NCBI RefSeq assembly: GCF_014648875.1 | Contig: NZ_BMRY01000001.1 | Span: 851,304-915,303, forward strand | DNA length: 64,000 nucleotides | Reading direction: 5' to 3' | Origin: Streptomyces parvus | Lineage (GTDB): Bacteria > Actinomycetota > Actinomycetes > Streptomycetales > Streptomycetaceae | Position numbers and translations under genes: made by a program | In this document: one piece after another, positions 16,473 through 25,242 of the stretch | Numbering within the stretch: the stretch's first letter is position 1 | Layout of the letters: every line of letters starts with the position of its first letter | Notes under the pieces: generated by a model | Seen by the model: the letters and a program-made list of their open reading frames with translations, nothing else | Databases searched by the model: none | What the model was told of the DNA's origin: nothing

Positions 16473-17597
16473 TCAGCGGCGGTGCTGCGAGTCCGCCACC
16501 GTCACCTCGACGCGCTGGAACTCCTTGAGGTCGCTGTAGCCGGTGGTGGCCATCGCGCGACGCAGGGCGCCGAAGATGTTCATCGAGCCGTCCGGGGTGT
16601 GCGAGGGGCCCGTGAGGACCTCCTCCGTCGTCCCGACCGAGCCGAGGTCGACCAGCTTGCCGCGCGGCACGTCCTCGTGGACGGCCTCCATGCCCCAGTG
16701 GCGGCCGCGACCCGGCGCGTCGGTGGCACGAGCCAGCGGGGAGCCCATCATCACGGCGTCGGCGCCACAGGCGATGGCCTTCGGCAGGTCGCCGGACCAG
16801 CCGACACCGCCGTCGGCGATGACGTGCACGTACCGGCCGCCGGACTCGTCCATGTAGTCGCGGCGGGCGCCGGCGACGTCCGCGACGGCGGTGGCCATCG
16901 GGACCTGGATGCCGAAGACGTTGCGCGTGGTGTGCGCGGCGCCTCCGCCGAAGCCGACGAGGACACCGGCCGCGCCGGTCCGCATCAGGTGCAGGGCGGC
17001 GGTGTACGTGGCGCAGCCGCCGACGATGACCGGGACGTCCAGCTCGTAGATGAACTGCTTCAGGTTCAGCGGCTCGGCCGCGCCGGAGACGTGCTCGGCG
17101 GAGACCGTCGTACCGCGGATGACGAAGATGTCGACGCCCGCGTCCACGACCGCCTTGGAGAACTGGGCGGTGCGCTGCGGGGAGAGCGCGGCGGCGGTGA
17201 CGACACCGGAGTCGCGCACCTCCTTGATGCGCTGCCCGATCAGCTCCTCCTGGATCGGCGCGGAGTAGATCTCCTGGAGCCGGCGGGTCGCGGACTCGAC
17301 GGGCATCTCGGCGATCTCGTCGAGCAGCGGCTGCGGGTCGGCGTGCCGGGTCCAGAGCCCTTCCAGGTTGAGGACGCCCAGGCCGCCCATCTCGCCGATC
17401 CGGATGGCGGTCTGCGGGGAGACCACGGAGTCCATGGGAGCGGCCAGGAACGGCAACTCGAAGCGGTAGGCGTCGATCTGCCAGGCGATCGAGACCTCCT
17501 TCGGGTCCCGGGTGCGGCGGCTCGGAACGACAGCGATGTCGTCGAATGCGTAAGCCCGGCGGCCGCGCTTGCCGCGCCCGATCTCGATCTCAGTCAC
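16473..17597 (-). CDS. guaB3: GuaB3-type IMP dehydrogenase-related protein
   Basis: 374 residues, a TIM-barrel protein of the IMPDH/GMP reductase family without the CBS pair. The phosphate-site motifs are clear (ADGGVGWSGDLPKAI, GADAVMMGSPLA). Where IMPDH has the catalytic Cys loop GPGSICTTR, this protein has GFGGGAAHTTR, with no Cys. That is usual for actinobacterial GuaB3, as I recall, and its reaction is not settled; a role in guanine nucleotide balance is likely. GTG start at 17597 with AGAGGGAAAGG upstream. Directly downstream of guaB on the same strand (116 bp), so probably co-expressed. Confidence 0.88.
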   Translation of the reverse strand: MTEIEIGRGKRGRRAYAFDDIAVVPSRRTRDPKEVSIAWQIDAYRFELPFLAAPMDSVVSPQTAIRIGEMGGLGVLNLEGLWTRHADPQPLLDEIAEMPVESATRRLQEIYSAPIQEELIGQRIKEVRDSGVVTAAALSPQRTAQFSKAVVDAGVDIFVIRGTTVSAEHVSGAAEPLNLKQFIYELDVPVIVGGCATYTAALHLMRTGAAGVLVGFGGGAAHTTRNVFGIQVPMATAVADVAGARRDYMDESGGRYVHVIADGGVGWSGDLPKAIACGADAVMMGSPLARATDAPGRGRHWGMEAVHEDVPRGKLVDLGSVGTTEEVLTGPSHTPDGSMNIFGALRRAMATTGYSDLKEFQRVEVTVADSQHRR

Positions 17598-17697
17598 GAT
17601 GTGTGGCCTTTCCCTCTACGTCTGCGCTGACCAGTATCCCCGACACGTGCCTGAGGGGCGGTACCGGGAACTCCGGTCCGCCCCTCACCTGCGGTGA

Positions 17698-19258
<1,561 letters not shown>

Positions 19259-19354
19259 CTAACGGCCCCGAGAGGTGTCTCATTCCACGATCAAGATCAC
19301 TTAGCTGTTCTGGAGCTTCGCACGAAACGGTCGGCGGCGGGCCCCTCCGTGCCG

Positions 19355-20020
19355 CTACTGCTCGGCGAGCGCCCGGAGCCTGCTGAGCGCGCGGTGCTGG
19401 GCGACCCGGACCGCGCCCGGCGACATCCCGAGCATCCGGCCGGTCTCCTCGGCGGTCAGCCCGACCGCGACCCGCAGGACCAGCAGCTCGCGCTGGCTCT
19501 CCGGGAGGTTGGCGAGGAGCTTCTTGGCCCAGGCGGCATCGCTGCTGAGCAGGGCGCGCTCCTCCGGGCCGAGGGAGTCGTCGGGCCGCTCGGGCATCTC
19601 GTCGGAGGGGACGGCGGTCGACCCCGGGTGGCGCATCGCGGCGCGCTGGAGGTCGGCGACCTTGTGTCCGGCGATGGCGAAGACGAAGGCCTCGAAGGGC
19701 CTGCCGGTGTCCTTGTAGCGCGGCAGCGCCATCAGCACCGCGACGCAGACCTCCTGTGCCAGGTCCTCCACGAAGTGGCGAGCATCACCCGGAAGGCGGT
19801 TCAGCCGGGAGCGGCAGTAGCGCAGGGCGAGGGGGTGGACGTGGGCCAGCAGATCGTGGGTGGCCTGCGCGTCTCCGTCGACGGCGCGGTGCACGAGGGC
19901 ACCGATCACCGTGGTCTCGTCATCGCGCATCGAACCATGGTGCCCTGATGCCACTCGGTCCGCTGCACCGCCTCCGGAGTTGTGCACCGAAGCGTTATGA
20001 GCGGGTGCGCCGGATGTCAT
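19355..20020 (-). CDS. shbA: ECF sigma factor ShbA (SigD-like)
   Basis: 221 residues. Region 2 is recognisable at [16 protein letters not shown] and [19 protein letters not shown]; region 4 at [39 protein letters not shown]. In S. griseus the orthologue, encoded between guaB and bldM as here, drives transcription of the principal sigma gene hrdB; the identification rests on sequence plus this synteny. I chose ATG 20020, which has GGGGAGGG upstream; starts at 20071 and 19930 are possible. No anti-sigma gene is adjacent. Confidence 0.85.
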   Translation of the reverse strand: MTSGAPAHNASVHNSGGGAADRVASGHHGSMRDDETTVIGALVHRAVDGDAQATHDLLAHVHPLALRYCRSRLNRLPGDARHFVEDLAQEVCVAVLMALPRYKDTGRPFEAFVFAIAGHKVADLQRAAMRHPGSTAVPSDEMPERPDDSLGPEERALLSSDAAWAKKLLANLPESQRELLVLRVAVGLTAEETGRMLGMSPGAVRVAQHRALSRLRALAEQ

Positions 20021-20210
20021 GTCCTGCGCCCTCCCCTTCCGCTCGACCGAATCGTTCCCGAGGAACTCCACGACTCAAGGATGCGTCATCGGCCGGGAAG
20101 CGTCACATGGCACCGCTGGGCGGGCGCCCGGATACGGGGTGTGGAGCCGGTGGCCCGCTCCGTGTCCCCGCCCGCCGGTCTGCGGACGGGGCGCGGCCCG
20201 GGCCGTGTCG

Positions 20211-20822
20211 TCAGCGGACCAGGCCCCAGCGGAATCCGAGGGCGACCGCGTGGGCACGGTCCGAGGCCCCGAGCTTCTTGAACAGGCGACGGGCGTGGGT
20301 CTTGACCGTGTCCTCGGAGAGGAACAGTTCACGGCCGATCTCCGCGTTGGAGCGGCCGTGGCTCATGCCTTCGAGCACCTGGATCTCCCGCGCGGTGAGC
20401 GTGGGGGCCGCCCCCATCTCGGCGGACCGCAGCCGGCGCGGGGCGAGCCGCCACGTCGGGTCGGCCAGCGCCTGGGTGACGGTGGCCCGCAGTTCGGCGC
20501 GCGAGGCGTCCTTGTGCAGATAGCCGCGGGCCCCGGCGGCGACCGCGAGCGCGACACCGTCCAGGTCCTCGGCGACGGTCAGCATGATGATCCGGGCCCC
20601 GGGGTCGGCGGAGAGCAGTCGCCGGACGGTCTCCACACCCCCCAGACCGGGCATGCGTACGTCCATCAGAATCAGATCCGAACGATCGGCGCCCCAGCGG
20701 CGGAGGACTTCCTCGCCGTTGGCCGCCGTCGTCACACGCTCGACGCCGGGCACGGTGGCCACCGCGCGACGGAGCGCTTCTCGGGCAAGCGGGGAGTCGT
20801 CGCAGACGAGGACGGATGTCAT
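20211..20822 (-). CDS. bldM: Developmental response regulator BldM
   Basis: 203 residues, the length known for BldM. The N-terminal receiver domain keeps Asp8/Asp9 and the phosphoacceptor-position Asp54 (LILMDVRMPG); the C-terminal LuxR-type HTH is at LTAREIQVLEGMSHGRSNAEIG. BldM is an orphan regulator needed for aerial hyphae; by itself it activates one gene set and as a heterodimer with WhiI another. A near-consensus sigma-BldN promoter lies upstream (20946-20973), matching its known regulation. It sits between shbA and a divergent WhiB-like gene. Confidence 0.93.
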   Translation of the reverse strand: MTSVLVCDDSPLAREALRRAVATVPGVERVTTAANGEEVLRRWGADRSDLILMDVRMPGLGGVETVRRLLSADPGARIIMLTVAEDLDGVALAVAAGARGYLHKDASRAELRATVTQALADPTWRLAPRRLRSAEMGAAPTLTAREIQVLEGMSHGRSNAEIGRELFLSEDTVKTHARRLFKKLGASDRAHAVALGFRWGLVR

Positions 20823-20945
20823 GACCGTCCTCCGCAGCTGATGCGCGTCACCTTGAGCCTCCAGGCTGGTACAAGTCGTCACCTGTGCGGTTGACCCCCT
20901 CGGACATGCGCCCGAGCCGGATATCCGTCAACCGCATCCGTTCCC

Positions 20946-20973
20946 TTAACGACGGTCACTCGAAAGAGTTACG
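20946..20973 (-). promoter_or_regulatory. Sigma-BldN-type promoter of bldM
   Basis: On the minus strand, CGTAAC (-35, 20968-20973) is separated by exactly 16 bp from CGTTAA (-10, 20946-20951). The published BldN consensus is CGTAAC-N16-CGTTGA, one mismatch. The implied transcript starts about 115 nt before the bldM ATG. Confidence 0.85.
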
Positions 20974-21092
20974 GGTCGTGCGACCGGGTTCGGCACTCTA
21001 CGTGAAGGCCCGGATACGGAGGAGAACGGCGCGGGTGATTCACCCGTCAACCGGATCTTCACTCCCTGGCGTGCCCTATTTGGCAGCTTTTC

Positions 21093-21122
21093 TTCACTTT
21101 CGAGGGTGTCTGTGGCTAGATT
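21093..21122 (+). promoter_or_regulatory. Candidate promoter of the WhiB-like gene
   Basis: TTCACT (21093-21098) and TAGATT (21117-21122) are 18 bp apart in the AT-rich part of the spacer and would start transcription near 21129. A tentative HrdB-type promoter. Confidence 0.4.
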
Positions 21123-21138
21123 CGCAATCAGTCATATT

Positions 21139-21163
21139 TACATCTACTAGCACCGTAGATGTA
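21139..21163. promoter_or_regulatory. Inverted repeat, candidate operator
   Basis: TACATCTAC-N7-GTAGATGTA is a perfect 9-bp-arm inverted repeat. It lies immediately downstream of the candidate wbl promoter, a position suited to a repressor or to a 5' leader hairpin. Confidence 0.6.
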
Positions 21164-21275
21164 CGGTCGAGACTTCGGTCACACCGATCAGAGACGGTCC
21201 GAACACAGCAGGCCGTCGATCACGGACGGTCGAGGATGCCGCTTCCGACGCAGCACAGCTCCGAGGGGACAAGCA

Positions 21276-21617
21276 ATGGCAGATTTCTCCCGCCTTCCCG
21301 GACCCAACGCAGACCTGTGGGACTGGCAGCTGCTCGCCGCCTGCCGAGGCGTGGACAGCTCCCTGTTCTTCCACCCGGAGGGTGAGCGCGGCGCGGCGCG
21401 GAGCGCCCGCGAGACCTCCGCGAAGGAGGTGTGCATGCGCTGCCCGGTGCGGGCCGAGTGCGCGGCCCACGCCCTGGCCGTACGGGAGCCCTACGGCGTG
21501 TGGGGCGGCCTGACGGAGGACGAGCGCGAGGAGCTGATGGGCCGGGCCAGAACCCGGCTGATCAGCGCGGCGCCCTCGGGGGTCCCCGCCGCGGGGCCGG
21601 GCTCCGGCGCCACCTGA
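21276..21617 (+). CDS. WhiB-like iron-sulfur transcription factor
   Basis: 113 residues. The four cluster-ligand Cys are Cys23, Cys53, Cys56 and Cys62 (C-x29-C-x2-C-x5-C), followed by the Wbl signature EPYGVWGGLTEDERE. Proteins of this family bind a [4Fe-4S] cluster and act as partners of sigma factors. ATG 21276 has GAGGGGA seven bases upstream; the frame is open to 21159 but without a site. Divergent from bldM, so probably part of the developmental programme. I do not assign a wbl letter. Confidence 0.93.
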   Translation: MADFSRLPGPNADLWDWQLLAACRGVDSSLFFHPEGERGAARSARETSAKEVCMRCPVRAECAAHALAVREPYGVWGGLTEDEREELMGRARTRLISAAPSGVPAAGPGSGAT

Positions 21618-21638
21618 CACCCGTACGCCCCGAAGCCA

Positions 21639-21656
21639 CGCAGAAACGTTTCTGCG
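21639..21656. promoter_or_regulatory. Perfect 18-bp palindrome between convergent genes
   Basis: CGCAGAAACGTTTCTGCG is fully self-complementary with no loop. Its GAAACGTTTC core resembles LacI-family operators. It lies 22 bp after the WhiB-like gene; it could also act as a weak terminator. Confidence 0.5.
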
Positions 21657-21726
21657 GCACCTTCAGCCATCCGGCCCGCGACCGGCCGCGGCGGGCTTCC
21701 GGGTGGGCGTCGCGGCCCGCGCGGTC

Positions 21727-22617
21727 TCAGCGGGCGGCCGTCCGCGCCAGCTGGTCCAGGGTGGCCGCCACCGCCGGGACCCGGGCCAGGTCCGGCAGGG
21801 TCAGCGCGACGATCTCCCGCTCGATGGCGGGCTCGACCGGCACGGCCCTGGCCCCCTTGGGGCGTACCGACTCGACGGCCAGCTCCGGCAGCACCGCCAC
21901 GCCGAGCCCGGCCCCGACGAGCCCCATCACCGCCGGGTAGTCGTCGGTGGCGAAGTCGATGCGCGGGGCGAAACCGGACTCCTCGCAGACCTCGACGAGC
22001 TGGCGGCGGCAGCGCGGGCAGCCCGCGATCCAGGACTCCTCGGCCAGCTCGCCGATGGACACGCTCGGCGCCCCCGCCAGCCGGTGCCCCTCCGGGAGGA
22101 GGCCGATCAGCCGGTCGGTGAGCAGCGGCCGGACCACCAGGTCGTCCCATTCGCCGCCAGCCGCCCCGTAACGGAACGCCAGCGCGATGTCGCAGTCGCC
22201 CTCGCGCAGCAGGTCCACCGAGCGCGGCGGCTCGGCCTCGACGAGCGAGACGCGGGTGCCGGGGTGTTCGGCGCGCAGGGCGGCCAGCGCGCCCGGGACC
22301 AGGGTGGAGCTGCCGCTGGGGAAGGAGACCAGCCGGACCCGGCCGGCCCGCAGTCCGGCGATGGCGGCGACCTCCTCCTCGGCGGCGGTCAGCCCCGCGA
22401 GAATTCCGGAGGCGTGCCGCACCAGCGCCTCGCCGGCCTGGGTGAGGCGCATCTCGCGTCCGGTCCGGATCAGCAGCGTGGTGCCGGCGGAGGCCTCCAG
22501 GGCCTTCATCTGCTGGCTGACGGCGGGCTGGGTGCAGCCGAGTTCGCGGGCTGCGGCGGAGAACGAGCCGGTGGCGGACACGGCGCGCAGGACACGGAGG
22601 TGGCGAGCTTCGATCAC
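21727..22617 (-). CDS. LysR-family transcriptional regulator
   Basis: 296 residues. The N-terminal winged HTH is at HLRVLRAVSATGSFSAAARE with TQPAVSQQMKALE as the recognition helix; the rest is a two-lobe effector-binding domain. GTG start at 22617 overlaps its purine-rich GGAGGGG sequence. It is divergent from a MOSC-domain gene with 80 bp between them, the usual LysR arrangement, so that gene is the likely target. Effector unknown. Confidence 0.88.
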   Translation of the reverse strand: MIEARHLRVLRAVSATGSFSAAARELGCTQPAVSQQMKALEASAGTTLLIRTGREMRLTQAGEALVRHASGILAGLTAAEEEVAAIAGLRAGRVRLVSFPSGSSTLVPGALAALRAEHPGTRVSLVEAEPPRSVDLLREGDCDIALAFRYGAAGGEWDDLVVRPLLTDRLIGLLPEGHRLAGAPSVSIGELAEESWIAGCPRCRRQLVEVCEESGFAPRIDFATDDYPAVMGLVGAGLGVAVLPELAVESVRPKGARAVPVEPAIEREIVALTLPDLARVPAVAATLDQLARTAAR

Positions 22618-22680
22618 CCCTCCAGCATAAGGAACTCTTGGAGGTGGGGCGAATTAATGATGCGCTTCTTTGGGGGCGGG

Positions 22681-22697
22681 GCGGTTAGCGTAACCGC
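22681..22697. promoter_or_regulatory. Palindrome abutting the MOSC start codon
   Basis: GCGGTTA-GCG-TAACCGC ends one base before the ATG at 22698. There is no Shine-Dalgarno sequence, and TAGCGT (22686-22691) would fit a -10 box of a leaderless transcript starting at the ATG. The palindrome could therefore be an operator over the promoter. Confidence 0.5.
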
Positions 22698-23366
22698 ATG
22701 AAGCTGCTGACCGTGAACATCGGCCGTCCCCGGCCCAACGCACAGACCGAAGGCCCGGGCGGCCTCTCCGGCATCGACAAGCGCCCGGTGGAGGGCCCCG
22801 TGGAGGTGCGCGACCCCGGGCCCAAGGGCGTCGGCGGCAGCGGGCTGGCCGGGGACGCGGTGTGCGACCTGCGCCATCACGGCGGCAGCGACCAGGCCGT
22901 GTACGCCTTCGCCCGGGAGGATCTGGACGCCTGGGAGCGGAAGCTGGGCGGCCGGAAGCTGGCCGACGGGGCGTTCGGCGAGAACTTCACGACGCTGGGC
23001 GTCGACGTCAGCGGTGCGCTGATCGGCGAGCGCTGGCGGGTGGGGGCGGACCTGGTGCTGGAGGTGACCTCGGGGCGGATCCCGTGCCGGACCTTCGCCG
23101 AGCATCTCGGGGAGAAGGGGTGGGTGCGGCGGTTCACCCAGGAGGGCGTGACCGGCGCGTATCTGCGGGTCGTCGAACCGGGCGCGGTCCGCGCCGGGGA
23201 CCCCGTCGAGATCGTGCACCGGCCCGACCACGAGATCACCGCCGCCCTGCAGTTCCGGGCGTCGACGACGGAACGCACTCTGCTGCCCTCCCTGCTGGCC
23301 GCCGGGGAGGCGCTGCACCCCGAGGCGCTGCGCAAGGCACGGGAGTACGTGGCACGGCAGGGCTGA
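22698..23366 (+). CDS. MOSC domain protein
   Basis: 222 residues with the MOSC core: DLRHHGGSDQAVYAF, GENFTTLG and the conserved Cys in RIPCRTF. MOSC domains occur in molybdenum-cofactor sulfurases and in YiiM-type proteins that detoxify N-hydroxylated compounds; the length and single-domain form fit the YiiM type. Cytoplasmic. Probably leaderless, see the palindrome at its 5' end. Divergent LysR neighbour is the probable regulator. Confidence 0.85.
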   Translation: MKLLTVNIGRPRPNAQTEGPGGLSGIDKRPVEGPVEVRDPGPKGVGGSGLAGDAVCDLRHHGGSDQAVYAFAREDLDAWERKLGGRKLADGAFGENFTTLGVDVSGALIGERWRVGADLVLEVTSGRIPCRTFAEHLGEKGWVRRFTQEGVTGAYLRVVEPGAVRAGDPVEIVHRPDHEITAALQFRASTTERTLLPSLLAAGEALHPEALRKAREYVARQG

Positions 23367-23535
23367 GGGCCGGGCAGGGAGACCGCGGAGGGGGCGGCGC
23401 GTGACGCCGTGTCACCCGAGCCGTCCAGCACGGGCGTCGGCCGGGAACTGGATCGGCCGACCCCGCGTCCACCACCAGTGACCCGCACCCGAGAATCAGA
23501 CGTCGAGCCGAGTGGCACGTCTCAGGGGGAAGACC

Positions 23536-25134
23536 ATGCCCGATCCGCAGCAGCCCTGGTACACCCCGGGCCCGCCGCAGCAGCCCGTTCCCGGTAACCC
23601 GTACGCCTCGGGGGGCGGCGCGCGACAGGGCTTCGGGAACCAGGGGTTCGGGGCTCCGGGACCGCCACCGCCGCCACCCCCGCGTCGCCGCTTCGGCCGG
23701 GGTCCGGTCGTCGCCGCGGTCGTCGCGCTGGTGCTCGTGGTCGTGGCGGGCGGGGTGTACGGCCTCACCGACCGGGGACGGGACGAGCCCGCGAAGCCCG
23801 TGGCGAAGGAGTCGCCCGGCCCCTCCGGATCGGCGTCCCCGTCCGGTACGCCAGGGGCGGGCGGCCCGGAGTTGAGCCACATTCCGACGACGAAGGAAGT
23901 CGCGGCGGCGCGGAAGCCGGGCGAGGCGTCGGCGTGGATCGCCGACGACAGGACCGACATCCCCAAGCAGATCAACAAGGTCCACGACCTGTGGATCGTC
24001 GGCGACACCGCCGTCCAGGCGCTGTACCGGAAGGTGACGGCCTACCGGCTCTCGGACGGCGCCGAGGTCTGGAGCGTGACGCTCCCCTCCGCCGTGTGCG
24101 AGACCCCGGCCAACCCCACGCCCGACGGCAAGGTCGTGGTCTTCCGGAAGGAGAGGCCCGACAACGAGCGGAGCAATCTCTGCAACCAGATGCAGATGAT
24201 CGATCTGAAGACCGGGAAGCAGGGGTGGCACAAGAAGCTCGACGAGCCCGGTGACGAGGACGACACGTTCCTCGTCTACAGCGCCATCAGCGGCGACGTC
24301 CTCTCCGTCGCCCGGGGCCAACGGGCCACCACCTACCGGATGGACGACGGGAGCAGGCTCCACGAGATTCCCTCCGAGCAGAAGGGGGCCTGTTTCCCCA
24401 CCGGTGTGGCGGGCGGCGCCGCCCGGCTGCTGGTGAGTTCCGACTGCATGGTCTCCATGGACCGGAGCAGGAACTACGGCCGGCTACGCGAGTTCGATCC
24501 CCGGACCGGCAAGCTCCTGTGGCGCTACCGGACGGAAACCGGCTGGAGCTTCGGCGCTCTGATCTCCATGGATCCGGTCGTCTTCACCACCTACAACAAC
24601 GAGGACAGCGCGAAGGACTGGCGGATCACGGTCCTGGACCCCCAGGGCAAGCACCGCGTCACCTTCGACGCCCGGGACAAGGGGTTCGAGCACTGTGCCG
24701 GAAGCGGGGGCGGGGACGACATCCAGCCCTGCCGGGGCGCCTCCGTCGACAAGGGCCTCATCATGCTGGGCGGCACCGACCAGGTCGGCGCGTACGACGT
24801 GAAGACCGGGAAGTTCCTGTGGGGCGTCAAGTCCGACGACCTTCGCCACCTGTACGCGCTGCGCGCCGAGGACGGCAGGTCGATGCGCATCTACGAGGCG
24901 GCGACCTCGCGTGAGCCCGGCCGGACCTTCCTCATGGGCCCGCGCGGCGCCGGCACGGAGACCGAGGTCGTGAAGCACCCGGCGGCGACCGCCCGGTGGG
25001 AGTACGAGATGTTCATGGGGCACACGGCCTACGTCGACGGACGGCTCGTCCTGACGTCGACGATCATGAGCGGCGACGAGAACAAGAAGCCCGTCCGCGA
25101 GGCCCGCATGCTGTCCTTCGCCGCCTCACCCTGA
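23536..25134 (+). CDS. Membrane-anchored PQQ-like beta-propeller protein
   Basis: 532 residues. A Pro/Gln/Gly-rich cytoplasmic start (PQQPWYTPGPPQQP), one transmembrane helix (about 56-78, VVAAVVALVLVVVAGG) and a large outer domain with PQQ-type propeller blades: DGAEVWSV, TGKQGWHKKL, TGKLLWRYR, TGKFLWGVK. The blades each end in the W-containing motif but no PQQ-ligand set is evident, so it is likely structural or sensing. ATG 23536 with AGGGGGA upstream. Paired Cys in several blades suggest disulfides. No linked gene gives a function. Confidence 0.83.
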   Translation: MPDPQQPWYTPGPPQQPVPGNPYASGGGARQGFGNQGFGAPGPPPPPPPRRRFGRGPVVAAVVALVLVVVAGGVYGLTDRGRDEPAKPVAKESPGPSGSASPSGTPGAGGPELSHIPTTKEVAAARKPGEASAWIADDRTDIPKQINKVHDLWIVGDTAVQALYRKVTAYRLSDGAEVWSVTLPSAVCETPANPTPDGKVVVFRKERPDNERSNLCNQMQMIDLKTGKQGWHKKLDEPGDEDDTFLVYSAISGDVLSVARGQRATTYRMDDGSRLHEIPSEQKGACFPTGVAGGAARLLVSSDCMVSMDRSRNYGRLREFDPRTGKLLWRYRTETGWSFGALISMDPVVFTTYNNEDSAKDWRITVLDPQGKHRVTFDARDKGFEHCAGSGGGDDIQPCRGASVDKGLIMLGGTDQVGAYDVKTGKFLWGVKSDDLRHLYALRAEDGRSMRIYEAATSREPGRTFLMGPRGAGTETEVVKHPAATARWEYEMFMGHTAYVDGRLVLTSTIMSGDENKKPVREARMLSFAASP

Positions 25135-25242
25135 ACCGTCACCCCGACCCGTACTGAGGGATCTCCCCCGGTCGCGCCGTAGGGGGCCCGGTCGGGGGCG
25201 GTTCAGGGCTCTGCCCCATGCCCGGGGGCCGGTCGGCTCGGA

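Larger units (their letters stand above)
20823..21275. other. bldM/wbl divergent regulatory region
   Basis: 453 bp without a gene. It contains the sigma-BldN-type promoter for bldM, a candidate vegetative promoter for the WhiB-like gene (21093-21122), and a 9-bp-arm inverted repeat just after it (21139-21163). The stretch 21068-21165 is noticeably AT-rich for this genome. Confidence 0.7.
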
